DNA from: UBA7985 sp049612785
GTDB lineage: Bacteria > Pseudomonadota > Alphaproteobacteria > UBA7985
Direction: 5' to 3'
DNA length: 24,417 bases
Assembly (NCBI GenBank): GCA_049612785.1
Contig: JBMZBW010000030.1
Span: forward strand, 1-24,417
Part shown: positions 1-7,868 of the stretch, in pieces
Layout of the letters: every line of letters begins with the position of its first letter
How positions within the stretch are numbered: the first letter of the stretch is position 1
Program-made: the position numbers and the translations under genes
The notes under the pieces: generated by a model
The model's database searches: none
Told to the model about the DNA's origin: nothing
The model's input: the letters and a program-made list of their open reading frames with translations, nothing else

Positions 1-1
1 G

Positions 2-283
2 GCGTTCGCAAGCTCTGCAGAAGCGTTGAACGCTGTACAGACCGCGACCGGCATGCTGTCACCACACTCCGGCTCCGAAGCACCGACTGACCGCTTCATG
101 AAAGCTGGTGCTGAGATGCTTGCTAAGTCCGTTACGGCTCAGTTCTACGACCGTGACACGACCCCTGAAATGGCGTCTGCTGGCATGAAGGGCATGGTTG
201 AATTCATGCTCGACCCATCCGCAATCGACGACATTCTTGAAGACCTCGAAGACGCTCGCGAAGAGATCTTCGGCGCTCTCTAA
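2..283 (+). CDS. Carbohydrate ABC transporter substrate-binding protein, C-terminal part (5' end outside window)
   Basis: The frame is open from the first bases of the window and ends at TAA, giving the last 93 residues of a larger protein. The stretch has the look of the C-terminal helical lobe of a family 1 extracellular sugar-binding protein: a TGMLSPHSG segment, then a run ending in a helix with EDLEDAREEIF. Such proteins capture sugars in the periplasm for an ABC importer, and the acidic surface and lack of membrane segments fit this. Two carbohydrate permeases lie nearby on the opposite strand, which supports the call. Alpha-glucoside (AglE-like) specificity is only an inference. The signal peptide and ligand-binding part lie outside the window. 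A strong terminator follows directly. Confidence 0.6.
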   Translation, partial: AFASSAEALNAVQTATGMLSPHSGSEAPTDRFMKAGAEMLAKSVTAQFYDRDTTPEMASAGMKGMVEFMLDPSAIDDILEDLEDAREEIFGAL

Positions 284-301
284 GGTCTAGAGACCCTGTT
301 C

Positions 302-327
302 GCAGCGGCTCTTTTCAGGGCCGCTGC
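302..327 (+). repeat. Perfect 8-bp inverted repeat after the binding-protein gene
   Basis: Arms GCAGCGGC (302-309) and GCCGCTGC (320-327) pair perfectly around a 10-nt loop. No T run follows, so this alone is not a typical intrinsic terminator. It lies between the stop codon and the terminator hairpin and may protect the 3' end of the abundant binding-protein mRNA. Confidence 0.55.
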
Positions 328-331
328 TGAT

Positions 332-366
332 AACCCCGACGGAGAAATCCGCCGGGGTTATTTTTT
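332..366 (+). terminator. Rho-independent terminator after the sugar-binding protein gene
   Basis: AACCCCG and CGGA pair with TCCG and CGGGGTT around a GAAA tetraloop, with one A/C mismatch in the stem. The hairpin is followed by six T (361-366). It separates the binding-protein gene from the aldo/keto reductase gene, so the latter probably needs its own promoter or relies on readthrough. Confidence 0.88.
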
Positions 367-429
367 GTCCCCTTGACGGTTTAACGGCAGCTGTTGAGGG
401 TTAAGGAAACGACCCAAAGGTATTGTCTG

Positions 430-1380
430 ATGGCCTCTGCACTTAACGCTGCGATTCCCCGTGTTGCCCTTAATGGCATGGAGGGTGAAATCAGCACGCT
501 CATCGTTGGTTGCGACAACAAGAATTCGCTGGATGAAGCCCAAGCGCTTTGGGACGCATGGTGGGACGCGGGCGGTAATGCTTTCGACACAGCCTTTGTC
601 TATGGAAAGGGGCTGCATGAGCAGGTGTTGGGGCAATGGCTGCGGCAGCGCGGGGTTGGCGAAGAAGCTCGGGTGATCGTCAAAGGGGCCCACACGCCCC
701 ATTGCGTGCCAGAGGCCATTGCGGAGCAGCTGGAGATTTCACTCGATCGCCTCGGCCTGGGGCATGCGCCGGTTTACATCATGCATCGGGATAATCCGGA
801 AGTGCCGGTTGGCGAATTCGTGGATGCGCTGAATGCGCTGGTTGATAAGGGGCTGATTGGCGCTCTTGGCGGTTCGAACTGGTCGGTGGAACGCTTTGTC
901 GAGGCTGAGACCTATGCCAGCAAACGCGGGCTGCGCCCCTTGAGTATTCTCAACAACAATCTGTCTCTTGCGGTGATGGAGAAGCCGGTCTGGGCAGGTT
1001 GTATCACCTCAAATTCACCAGAGATGCTGGGGTACTTGCGGAAGAGCGGCACGACCCACCTGTCGTGGTCTTCACAAGCGCGGGGGTATTTTATTGCCGA
1101 AAGCGAGCGCACGGAGTTGCCTGCGGATACGGCTCCCGACACGTGCTTTTCCTCGCTTGGCAATGAAGAGCGCCGACGCCGCGCGGAAAGTCTGGCGCGA
1201 GAACGTGGGGTGAAGACCCACAACATCGCGACCGCTTGGGTGCTGGCGCAGGCGTTTCCGTCACTGGCGCTGATTGGGCCCCGGACGATTGAGGAAATTG
1301 AGACGACCTTGCCTGCGCTTGATTTGGATTTAACGGAGGCTGAGGTGGCTTGGCTTAATCTGGAGCGGGAAGAGCGCTGA
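430..1380 (+). CDS. Aldo/keto reductase
   Basis: A 316-residue single-domain NAD(P)H-dependent oxidoreductase of the (beta/alpha)8 aldo/keto reductase superfamily, which reduces aldehydes or ketones or oxidises sugar alcohols in the cytoplasm. The catalytic tetrad is visible: Asp53 (FDTA), Tyr58 (FVYG), Lys85 (IVKGAH) and His119 (MHRDN). Near the C-terminus, LIGPRTIEEI matches the usual cofactor-binding end of the family. I chose ATG 430, preceded by AAGG at 417-420, over a TTG at 394 that lies too close to the upstream terminator and adds non-homologous residues. It sits between a sugar-binding protein gene and sugar permeases, so a role on an imported carbohydrate is likely. The substrate cannot be read from the sequence. 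Confidence 0.85.
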   Translation: MASALNAAIPRVALNGMEGEISTLIVGCDNKNSLDEAQALWDAWWDAGGNAFDTAFVYGKGLHEQVLGQWLRQRGVGEEARVIVKGAHTPHCVPEAIAEQLEISLDRLGLGHAPVYIMHRDNPEVPVGEFVDALNALVDKGLIGALGGSNWSVERFVEAETYASKRGLRPLSILNNNLSLAVMEKPVWAGCITSNSPEMLGYLRKSGTTHLSWSSQARGYFIAESERTELPADTAPDTCFSSLGNEERRRRAESLARERGVKTHNIATAWVLAQAFPSLALIGPRTIEEIETTLPALDLDLTEAEVAWLNLEREER

Positions 1381-1407
1381 TCAAACAACGCTCTTCCCCA
1401 CCCAAAA

Positions 1408-2277
1408 TCAGCCCTTCTGCGCGCCCAAGGTCAGGCCGGACACGAACTGACGCTGCAGGAAGAAGAAGAACACCAGCGGCGGTAAGGCGACGATAATCGA
1501 CCCGCCGGCCATGACATTCCACCGGTTCTGCCACTGACCACTGGCCAGGTTGACAAGCTGTCGTGGAACCAGCATCAGATCGCCCTGTGTCAGGACCAAA
1601 GACCAGTAAAAATCGTTCCATACAAACGTGAAGATCAGCAGACCAAGCGCCGCGAGCGCAGGGCGAAGAAGGGGCAGGATGATCTTTGAAAACACCTGAA
1701 ACTCGTTCGCCCCTTCGATGCGTGCGGCTTCAATGAGCTCGGTCGGTAGCGCTGCGATGAAGTTCCGCATGAAAAACACGCAGAAACCGGTCTGAAACGC
1801 GCCGTGGAAGATGATCAGGGCCCAAAGAGAGTTGTAAGGCGACCAATCGCCAAAGCCGAGATCCTGCATCATGCGTAGGACAGGGAAGGTCAGCACCTGA
1901 AACGGCACAAAGTTGCCGGCGACAAAGATAGCGAACAGCCACGTCCGGCCAAGAAACTTGTGCTTGGCCAGCACGTACCCGGCCAAGGTCGCGAAACCGA
2001 CGGCAATGGCAACGACCGGCAGCACCACCATAAAGCTGTACATCATGGACGACCAGAAGGGCACATCGGTCAGGATGGTCATGAACCCTTCAGGGAAAAC
2101 AGGCGCAGGCATGGTGAATTTTGCGCCCTGTTCAGCGTTGATCTGCTCGTTTGATTTCAGCGCGGTTAACAGCAGCAAGAAGATGGGCGTGAGCCAAACC
2201 AGCGTGACGGCCACAACGCAGGACCAGTAAAACGTGCGCGCACCTGGACGCCAGGTATTCTCAGGACTTGGATACAT
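1408..2277 (-). CDS. Carbohydrate ABC transporter permease, MalG/AglG-like
   Basis: A 289-residue inner-membrane permease with about six membrane segments. It carries the EAA loop that contacts the transporter ATPase (residues 180-202, ELIEAARIEG...IILP). Length and N-terminus fit the MalG/AglG group of sugar importers (CUT1 type), the second permease of a heterodimer. The start is ATG at 2275-2277 with a strong AGGGAGGG site upstream. Only 14 bp separate it from the first permease, so the two are co-transcribed. It converges on the aldo/keto reductase gene with 27 bp between stops. No ATPase gene follows it, which is unusual for an Agl-type operon. Confidence 0.88.
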   Translation of the reverse strand: MYPSPENTWRPGARTFYWSCVVAVTLVWLTPIFLLLLTALKSNEQINAEQGAKFTMPAPVFPEGFMTILTDVPFWSSMMYSFMVVLPVVAIAVGFATLAGYVLAKHKFLGRTWLFAIFVAGNFVPFQVLTFPVLRMMQDLGFGDWSPYNSLWALIIFHGAFQTGFCVFFMRNFIAALPTELIEAARIEGANEFQVFSKIILPLLRPALAALGLLIFTFVWNDFYWSLVLTQGDLMLVPRQLVNLASGQWQNRWNVMAGGSIIVALPPLVFFFFLQRQFVSGLTLGAQKG

Positions 2278-2291
2278 TTGAAAGCCCTCCC

Positions 2292-3449
2292 TTAATCGTC
2301 CGCTTGGCGGATCATGTTGGTAACGAAGAAGACGATGAATACGAGCATGATCAGGAACAGGATCACCGAAATGGTCGCTCCATAGCCGTAGTTGCCGCCG
2401 TTTTCACCAAACCCGACCTCGTACATTAATCTGGCAAGCACTTCCGATTTTTGCCCTCCCACGGTCATTACGTGGACCAGGTCGAACGATCGAAGCGCGC
2501 CAATGGTTGTTACGACAACGCAGATAAAGGTCGCCGGCCAGAGTTGGGGGAGAACAATCTTCTGGAACAGCGTGAAGCCCTCCGCGCCATCCAGCTTTCC
2601 GGCTTCAATGAGCTCGGCATTAATCGCGGTCAGGCCAGCGAGGTAGATGATCACGCAATAGGCGATCTGTGGATACCATGCGGCGATGATAATCCCGATG
2701 TTCGACCAGCCATTGGTTCCCAAGATCCCGTCCTTGCCCCAGCCAACAGCGTTAAAGAACCACATCAGGGGTGACCCGTCCGACGTGTTGTAGAAAAACT
2801 GGAACAGAAACGCGATGACCGTTGGCGACAGGACAAAGGGAAAGAAGAACATCGGCTTCATAAGCCGGGTGGCGAAATGGTTTTGATTGAGCAATACGGC
2901 CAGCGCCAAGCCTATGGGAATGGCGATCTGGAACATAATCAGCCAAATCACGTTGTTGAGCAGCGCTTCACCCGCGTCGGTCAGTCGAGGATAGGACGGT
3001 TTGGCTTTTTTGCGCTCTTTTTCGGTCAAAGTGGGGTTCAGGTACTGGAAGGTCACCAGCTTACCGACTTCCTTGCCCATGCGTTCGATGTTTCGCGGCG
3101 TTTTGGCAAAGAAGCGCTTGTAGTTGGCCAGTCCGACAAACTCCATTTTCTGCACCCGCCGGCACTTCTCACCCTCTTCGAGACTGGCGATTTCACGACC
3201 GTCCGAGCAAATCATGCGGTCAGCTCGCACGTCGTGCAGACTCATCCACGTCGAACCAGCGATGGGATAGAGAACAAAAACACTAAACAGCAGGAACGCC
3301 GGAGCCAAAAACAGAACACGCGCAGGGCCGTAACGGAAGAACCGACCAACCAGAAACGCAACAGCGACGGTAGCCGCCACAAGACCAATCAGCCAAAGCG
3401 TCAGGCTGCTCGGGCCAATGGCCTGCCAGATATCAGAAAAAAAGGACAT
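2292..3449 (-). CDS. Carbohydrate ABC transporter permease, MalF/AglF-like
   Basis: A 385-residue inner-membrane permease, longer than the usual 290-330 residues of AglF-type proteins. Two hydrophobic segments at the N-terminus (about 15-35 and 44-66) are followed by a polar, charged region of about 95 residues (70-165), probably periplasmic, containing Cys81 and Cys96. The core permease domain then has the EAA loop at 279-301 (ELIEAGKLDG...IVLP). This is the first permease of a CUT1-type sugar importer and partner of the downstream gene. A large loop after the second segment recalls the P2 loop of MalF. The ligand is unknown; alpha-glucosides are a guess. The likely promoter is in the divergent region before potF. 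Confidence 0.86.
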   Translation of the reverse strand: MSFFSDIWQAIGPSSLTLWLIGLVAATVAVAFLVGRFFRYGPARVLFLAPAFLLFSVFVLYPIAGSTWMSLHDVRADRMICSDGREIASLEEGEKCRRVQKMEFVGLANYKRFFAKTPRNIERMGKEVGKLVTFQYLNPTLTEKERKKAKPSYPRLTDAGEALLNNVIWLIMFQIAIPIGLALAVLLNQNHFATRLMKPMFFFPFVLSPTVIAFLFQFFYNTSDGSPLMWFFNAVGWGKDGILGTNGWSNIGIIIAAWYPQIAYCVIIYLAGLTAINAELIEAGKLDGAEGFTLFQKIVLPQLWPATFICVVVTTIGALRSFDLVHVMTVGGQKSEVLARLMYEVGFGENGGNYGYGATISVILFLIMLVFIVFFVTNMIRQADD

Positions 3450-3756
3450 AAGCTGCCTAGGTCTCCCCTCCCATGCACGGTGGCGCAGGTGACCATGACT
3501 GCAAACAGCTGTCTAGGGGCTTGGCTGGTACAAGCTTCCTGATTCCTGCGCCACGTGGATTTTATGCACACAAAACGGGAAGGCCCTAAAATCGGGCAAA
3601 TGTCCCAAAAGTTCGGCTAATTTCGTATCTTAGGCGCGTCTAATAGTTGTTTCTTGCATAATCCCGTGGCACCGTTCGCCGGTAATAAAACTTGATGCTC
3701 AGAATTCCGGCAAAGCTCGGGTCTGGGTGTCCCTTCAAATCTAGGAGGAATGCCTC
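3450..3756. promoter_or_regulatory. Divergent control region between sugar permeases and potF
   Basis: This 307-bp stretch holds no credible gene and must carry the promoters for both flanking transporter operons. For the minus strand, TAAAAT (complement of 3559-3564) is a fair -10 candidate, but no good -35 lies 17 bp upstream of it. For the plus strand, CATAAT near 3658 is a weak -10 candidate. The region contains a widely spaced perfect 10-bp inverted repeat (listed separately) and ends in a consensus AGGAGG ribosome-binding site (3743-3748), eight bases before the potF ATG. Confidence 0.6.
3480..3554. repeat. Perfect 10-bp inverted repeat with 55-bp spacing in the divergent control region
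   Basis: GTGGCGCAGG (3480-3489) is the exact reverse complement of CCTGCGCCAC (3545-3554). The right arm lies just downstream of the candidate -10 of the sugar permease promoter, and the left arm lies in its leader. It could be a pair of operator half-sites bridged by looping, or a long-range mRNA hairpin in the permease leader. No regulator can be assigned. Confidence 0.5.
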
Positions 3757-4842
3757 ATGAAAAAGTTTGCACTCGTCGCGGCTTCCGCGCTTGCTGTCGT
3801 AGCTGTGAGCACGGCGCAGGCTCAGGAAGTCCGCGTATACAACTGGTCTGACTACATCGACGAAGGTTTGCTTGAAAAGTTCACCGAAGAAACCGGCATC
3901 AAGATCACCTATGATCTCTTTGATTCCAACGAAGTTTTAGAAGCCAAGCTTCTGGCTGGTAATTCCGGCTATGACGTTGTGGTTCCGTCAGCGTCGTTCC
4001 TCGCGCGCCAGATTCAAGCTGGTGTGTTCCAGAAGCTCGATCAGAGCCAACTGCCGAACAGCGTTCACCTGTGGGACGAGATTAAAGAGGCAACCGCTTC
4101 CTCTGACCCAGACAACGCTTACTCCATCAACTACATGTGGGGCACCACGGGTATTGGTGTGAACGTTGATAAAGTCGCTGAGCGTCTTGGTGATGACTAT
4201 GGCTCGTCATGGGATCTGATCTTCGACGTTGACAAGATTTCCAAACTGTCCAGCTGTGGCGTTCATATTCTGGATGCGCCGACTGAAGTTATTCCTGCGG
4301 CGATGAATTACCTCGGCCTCGACCCAACCAGTCAGGACGTAGATGATATTGCTGCCGGTGGCGAGCTGCTGGAAAGCATTCGTCCTTACGTCACCAAGTT
4401 CCACAGCTCTGAGTACATTGACGCTCTGGCTAACGGTGAAATCTGTCTCGCTCTGGGTTGGTCCGGTGACGTGTTCATCGCGCTCTACGAAGCAGACGAA
4501 GCTGATAACGGCGTAACGATTGAATACATCGTTCCGGACGAAGGCGCGTTGATGTGGTTCGACCAAATGGCGATCCCAGCTGACGCAGAAAATGTTGAAG
4601 AAGCACACGTGTTCCTGAACTTCATGATGGATCCAGAGAACATCGCTGCGGCAACCAACTACGTTTACTACGCGAACGGTAACATCACCTCTCAGCCGCT
4701 GCTGGACTCTGAAGTCATCGACGATCCAGCGATTTACCCACCAGCGGAGACTCAAGAGTCTCTGTACGTTCTGGCGCCGTATCCACCACGGATCCAGCGC
4801 GTCGTAACACGCACCTGGACCCGCGTTGTAACCGGCTCCTAA
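3757..4842 (+). CDS. potF: Putrescine-type ABC transporter periplasmic binding protein
   Basis: A 361-residue secreted protein with a clear signal peptide (MKKF, hydrophobic core, AQA cleavage site after residue 22). The mature start EVRVYNWSDYID and the following FDSNEVLEAKLLAG and VVPSASFLARQ are hallmark segments of PotF, the putrescine-binding protein of the PotFGHI importer. The alignment continues to the C-terminal RTWTRV. PotF binds a polyamine in the periplasm and delivers it to PotHI. The start is ATG 3757 with AGGAGG eight bases upstream. A terminator directly after the gene separates it from potG, which fits higher expression of the binding protein than of the membrane parts. Ligand specificity among polyamines or related amines is inferred from family resemblance only. 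Confidence 0.92.
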   Translation: MKKFALVAASALAVVAVSTAQAQEVRVYNWSDYIDEGLLEKFTEETGIKITYDLFDSNEVLEAKLLAGNSGYDVVVPSASFLARQIQAGVFQKLDQSQLPNSVHLWDEIKEATASSDPDNAYSINYMWGTTGIGVNVDKVAERLGDDYGSSWDLIFDVDKISKLSSCGVHILDAPTEVIPAAMNYLGLDPTSQDVDDIAAGGELLESIRPYVTKFHSSEYIDALANGEICLALGWSGDVFIALYEADEADNGVTIEYIVPDEGALMWFDQMAIPADAENVEEAHVFLNFMMDPENIAAATNYVYYANGNITSQPLLDSEVIDDPAIYPPAETQESLYVLAPYPPRIQRVVTRTWTRVVTGS

Positions 4843-4865
4843 GCCATAACGCGATTGCCTGATAC

Positions 4866-4910
4866 GAAACCCCTTCGTCGCGATGAACGCGGGGAAGGGG
4901 TTTCTTTTTT
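4866..4910 (+). terminator. Intrinsic terminator between potF and potG
   Basis: GAAACCCCTTC (4866-4876) pairs perfectly with GAAGGGGTTTC (4894-4904), followed by TTTTTT (4905-4910). It sits inside the operon, between the binding-protein gene and the ATPase gene. It probably lets only part of transcription continue to potGHI. Confidence 0.9.
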
Positions 4911-4926
4911 GGACGGAGAGGTTTCC

Positions 4927-6090
4927 GTGACCCAACACGACAGATTGATTTCACCTGCACCCACAACTGGCTTTTCGCCGTGGAAAGAGCAGGGCAAAGA
5001 GCCGTTGGTTCAATTCCGCAATGTCACCAAACGCTTTGGTTCGTTTGTTGCGGTCGATAACGTTGACCTTGATATCTATCAGCGCGAGTTTTTCGCGCTG
5101 CTGGGCCCGAGCGGGTGCGGGAAAACCACGCTGATGCGCATGCTCGCCGGCTTTGAAACCCCCACCAGCGGTGAAATCATCGTTGACGGAAAAAACATTG
5201 TCGATGTCGCCCCGGATAAGCGTCCCATTAACATGATGTTTCAATCCTACGCCCTGTTCCCGCATATGACGGTCGAGCAGAACGTGGCCTTTGGGCTGCA
5301 CCGTTCTGGCGGACCGGCCAAGTCGGAAATTGAGGATCGGACGAACAGAATGCTCAAGCTGGTGCAGCTTGAACCCTTTGCCAAACGGAAACCCAACCAG
5401 CTTTCCGGCGGTCAAAAGCAGCGGGTTGCTCTAGCCCGTGCTTTGGCGCGATCACCAAAAATCCTGCTCCTCGATGAGCCGCTCGCTGCGCTGGACAAGA
5501 AGCTGCGCGAGCAAACCCAGTTCGAATTGATGAACATTCAAGAAGAGCTTGGCCTGACATTTCTGATCGTGACCCACGATCAGCAGGAAGCCATGACGGT
5601 TTCCAGTCGGATCGGCGTCATGCGCGCCGGACAGTTGCAGCAGATCGGGACGCCCGGCGAAGTCTATGAATACCCCCAAACCGGTTTTGTCGCTGATTTC
5701 ATCGGCGATACATCGCTCTTTGATATTGAAATTGACGGTACGGAGGGGGATTACACGCTCGCCAAGTGGAAAGGATCAGACAACCCGGTTTACTTGCGCA
5801 CTGTCGATGACTCGCCGGTGAGTTCGGAAGCCAAAGTCCTATCCGTACGCCCGGAAAAGGTCTCGGTCAGCCGTGAAAAGCCGACAGACGTACCCAACGC
5901 TTTTGCGGGCAGGGTCGTCGACATCGCCTACACGGGCAGCCAGTCGATCTACCACGTCGAGTTGGCACCGGGGGTGGTCATCAAGGCGCTGGACACCAAC
6001 CGGCTCAGGCTCGTTTCATCCTCGATCACTTGGGAGGATGAAGTTTGGGTCAGCTGGCGTGCTCGCTCCGGCGTGGCGTTTGCCTCGTGA
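4927..6090 (+). CDS. potG: Polyamine ABC transporter ATP-binding protein
   Basis: A 387-residue cytoplasmic ATPase that powers polyamine import. All motifs are present: Walker A GPSGCGKT (about 60-67), Q-loop region MMFQSYALFP, signature LSGGQKQRVALARALA, Walker B ILLLDEP, and H-loop THDQQEA. The last hundred or so residues form the TOBE-type regulatory domain typical of PotA/PotG (LSVRPEKV...). I chose GTG 4927 because GGAGAGG lies five bases upstream. The longer open frame (from TTG 4855) would start upstream of the terminator hairpin and read through it as protein. The stop overlaps the potH start (TGATG). Confidence 0.93.
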   Translation: MTQHDRLISPAPTTGFSPWKEQGKEPLVQFRNVTKRFGSFVAVDNVDLDIYQREFFALLGPSGCGKTTLMRMLAGFETPTSGEIIVDGKNIVDVAPDKRPINMMFQSYALFPHMTVEQNVAFGLHRSGGPAKSEIEDRTNRMLKLVQLEPFAKRKPNQLSGGQKQRVALARALARSPKILLLDEPLAALDKKLREQTQFELMNIQEELGLTFLIVTHDQQEAMTVSSRIGVMRAGQLQQIGTPGEVYEYPQTGFVADFIGDTSLFDIEIDGTEGDYTLAKWKGSDNPVYLRTVDDSPVSSEAKVLSVRPEKVSVSREKPTDVPNAFAGRVVDIAYTGSQSIYHVELAPGVVIKALDTNRLRLVSSSITWEDEVWVSWRARSGVAFAS

Positions 6091-7004
6091 TGGGCGCGGT
6101 TCGCGGGCTGACGCGGCGTCTGCCCATTCTTATCCCGTTTTTCTGGTTGCTGATCTTCTTTCTGACGCCGTTCTTTATCGTGCTGCAGATATCGTTCGCC
6201 GAGTTCCAATATGGACAACCGCCCTATGTTCCCAACTTCCGGAAGGTAGAGGGGATCGGCGATTTTGTGGATCAGCTGCAGATGATGACGCTGTACAGCT
6301 ACGAAATTCTGCTCAGTGATAATCTGTACTGGAAGGCCTTCCTGTCATCTCTGCGCATTGCTGCGGTGGCGACGTTCTTTGCTCTGCTGATCGGGTATCC
6401 GCTGGCCTACGCCATGTCACGAGCGCCGCGCGGGCTGCAGCCCATTTTGCTAATGGCGGTGATCCTGCCGTTCTGGACCTCGTACCTCATCCGAATTTAC
6501 GCGTGGAAAGCAATCCTGCAGAAGAATGGGTTTCTCAATAACGTGCTGATGGAGCTCAGCATCATCACCGAACCACTGACCCTGTTGAGTACGCCCTTTG
6601 CCGTCTATTTGGGCATCATCTACACCTATCTGCCGTTTATGGTGTTGCCGGTCTATTCCAGTCTGGAGAAGATTGACCCGAGCTATAATGAAGCGGCGCG
6701 GGATCTGGGTGCGAGCGGGTTTACAACCTTTTGGCGGGTGACAGTGCCGCTGTCGCTGCCCGGTGTTATCGCGGGGTGCTTCCTCGTGTTTATTCCGGCG
6801 ATGGGCGAGTGGGTGATCCCAGATTTGCTGGGGGGGTCAGGCACGCTGATGATCGGAAAGCAGTTGGCCACGGAGTTGTTCAACAACAACGATTGGCCGG
6901 TTGCAGCAGCCGTTGCCGTCTGCATGATCGTCGTGCTGATCGTCCCTATTGTGATTTTCCAACGTGTGCAGGAGCGTGATCAGCTCCGCCGGCAGGAGGG
7001 GTAG
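6090..7004 (+). CDS. potH: Polyamine ABC transporter permease
   Basis: A 304-residue inner-membrane permease with about six membrane segments. A periplasmic loop after the first segment contains FAEFQYGQPPYVP, as in PotH/PotB proteins. The ATPase-contacting EAA-type loop is NEAARDLGASGFTTFWRVTVPLSLPG. It forms the channel with PotI. ATG 6090 overlaps the potG stop by one base, which points to translational coupling. A GTG directly before it (6087) is possible. Upstream in-frame codons lie inside potG. Confidence 0.92.
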   Translation: MGAVRGLTRRLPILIPFFWLLIFFLTPFFIVLQISFAEFQYGQPPYVPNFRKVEGIGDFVDQLQMMTLYSYEILLSDNLYWKAFLSSLRIAAVATFFALLIGYPLAYAMSRAPRGLQPILLMAVILPFWTSYLIRIYAWKAILQKNGFLNNVLMELSIITEPLTLLSTPFAVYLGIIYTYLPFMVLPVYSSLEKIDPSYNEAARDLGASGFTTFWRVTVPLSLPGVIAGCFLVFIPAMGEWVIPDLLGGSGTLMIGKQLATELFNNNDWPVAAAVAVCMIVVLIVPIVIFQRVQERDQLRRQEG

Positions 7005-7007
7005 GCC

Positions 7008-7796
7008 ATGTCTCGCTTTTCCCCTTTCAACGTGGTGGCGATTACTTTTGGCTTTGCCTTCCTGTATCTGCCCATCATGCTGCTGGTGGTCTACTCGTTC
7101 AATGAGAACGATCTGGTGACCGTTTGGACCGGATTTTCCTTTAAATGGTACGGCGAAATGTTCGCCAACCGCGGCTTCCGGGATGCGGCTTGGGTCACGA
7201 TCCGGGTCGCGCTGATCTCGTCCACGGTTGCGACCGTCTTTGGCATTCTTGCGGCGGTTACTCTGGTGCGGGCCAAGGTGTTCTTTGGCCGAACCCTGTT
7301 TACTGGCATGGTCTACACCCCACTGGTTATGCCAGAGGTTATCACTGGTATTTCGCTGCTGTTGTTCTTTGTGAATTTTAACATCGACCGGGGCATGGAA
7401 ACGCTCATCATCGCGCACATTACCTTTACGATGGCCTTTGCAACGGTGGTGATCTCCTCGCGTCTGATCGACTTTGATACGAGTCTGGAGGAGGCCGCGA
7501 TGGATCTGGGGTGTGGTCGTTTCGAGGCGTTTCTGCGGGTCACGCTGCCCAATATCGCACCCGCCGTTGCGGCTGCATGGCTCCTGTCGCTTGCGCTGTC
7601 GCTGGATGACGTTGTGGTGAGCCAGTTCGTTAACGGCCCCGGCTCGACGACGCTGCCGATCAAAGTGCTATCGTCGGTCCGACTGGGTGTCTCGCCAGAA
7701 ATCAACGCGCTGAGTGCGACGCTTATTGGGATGGTGACGTCCGTGGTAATCATTGCGACCATCATCCAGAAAACCCGCGCGGTGCAGGACAGCTAA
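7008..7796 (+). CDS. potI: Polyamine ABC transporter permease
   Basis: A 262-residue inner-membrane permease with about six membrane segments and the EAA loop EEAAMDLGCGRFEAFLRVTLPNIAPA. It is the second channel subunit of the PotFGHI importer. The segment LSLDDVVVSQFVNGPGSTTLPI is characteristic of PotI/PotC. It starts three bases after the potH stop with a strong AGGAGGGG site (about 6993-7000). No terminator is visible between it and the GMC gene 72 bp downstream. Confidence 0.92.
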   Translation: MSRFSPFNVVAITFGFAFLYLPIMLLVVYSFNENDLVTVWTGFSFKWYGEMFANRGFRDAAWVTIRVALISSTVATVFGILAAVTLVRAKVFFGRTLFTGMVYTPLVMPEVITGISLLLFFVNFNIDRGMETLIIAHITFTMAFATVVISSRLIDFDTSLEEAAMDLGCGRFEAFLRVTLPNIAPAVAAAWLLSLALSLDDVVVSQFVNGPGSTTLPIKVLSSVRLGVSPEINALSATLIGMVTSVVIIATIIQKTRAVQDS

Positions 7797-7868
7797 ATCG
7801 TCGCCTGTCGCGCTGGACCAAACCCATGGTAGAGATGACTAAGAAATAGAAGATTGAAGGGGGTGGGC

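Noticed and set aside
1726..2617. 17-bp identical direct repeat (1726-1742 and 2601-2617)
   Set aside because: Both copies encode the ELIEA part of the EAA loop in the two permeases, so coding conservation explains them.
2877..3542. 221-codon plus-strand open frame over the AglF-like permease gene
   Set aside because: Antisense shadow with no recognisable domain; the minus-strand permease is clear.
3661..3682. Sigma-54-like TGGCAC element upstream of potF
   Set aside because: The -12 part is absent: GCCG stands where TTGC should be at the required spacing.
4207..4938. 243-codon minus-strand open frame over potF
   Set aside because: Antisense shadow of potF with no domain, spanning the potF terminator.
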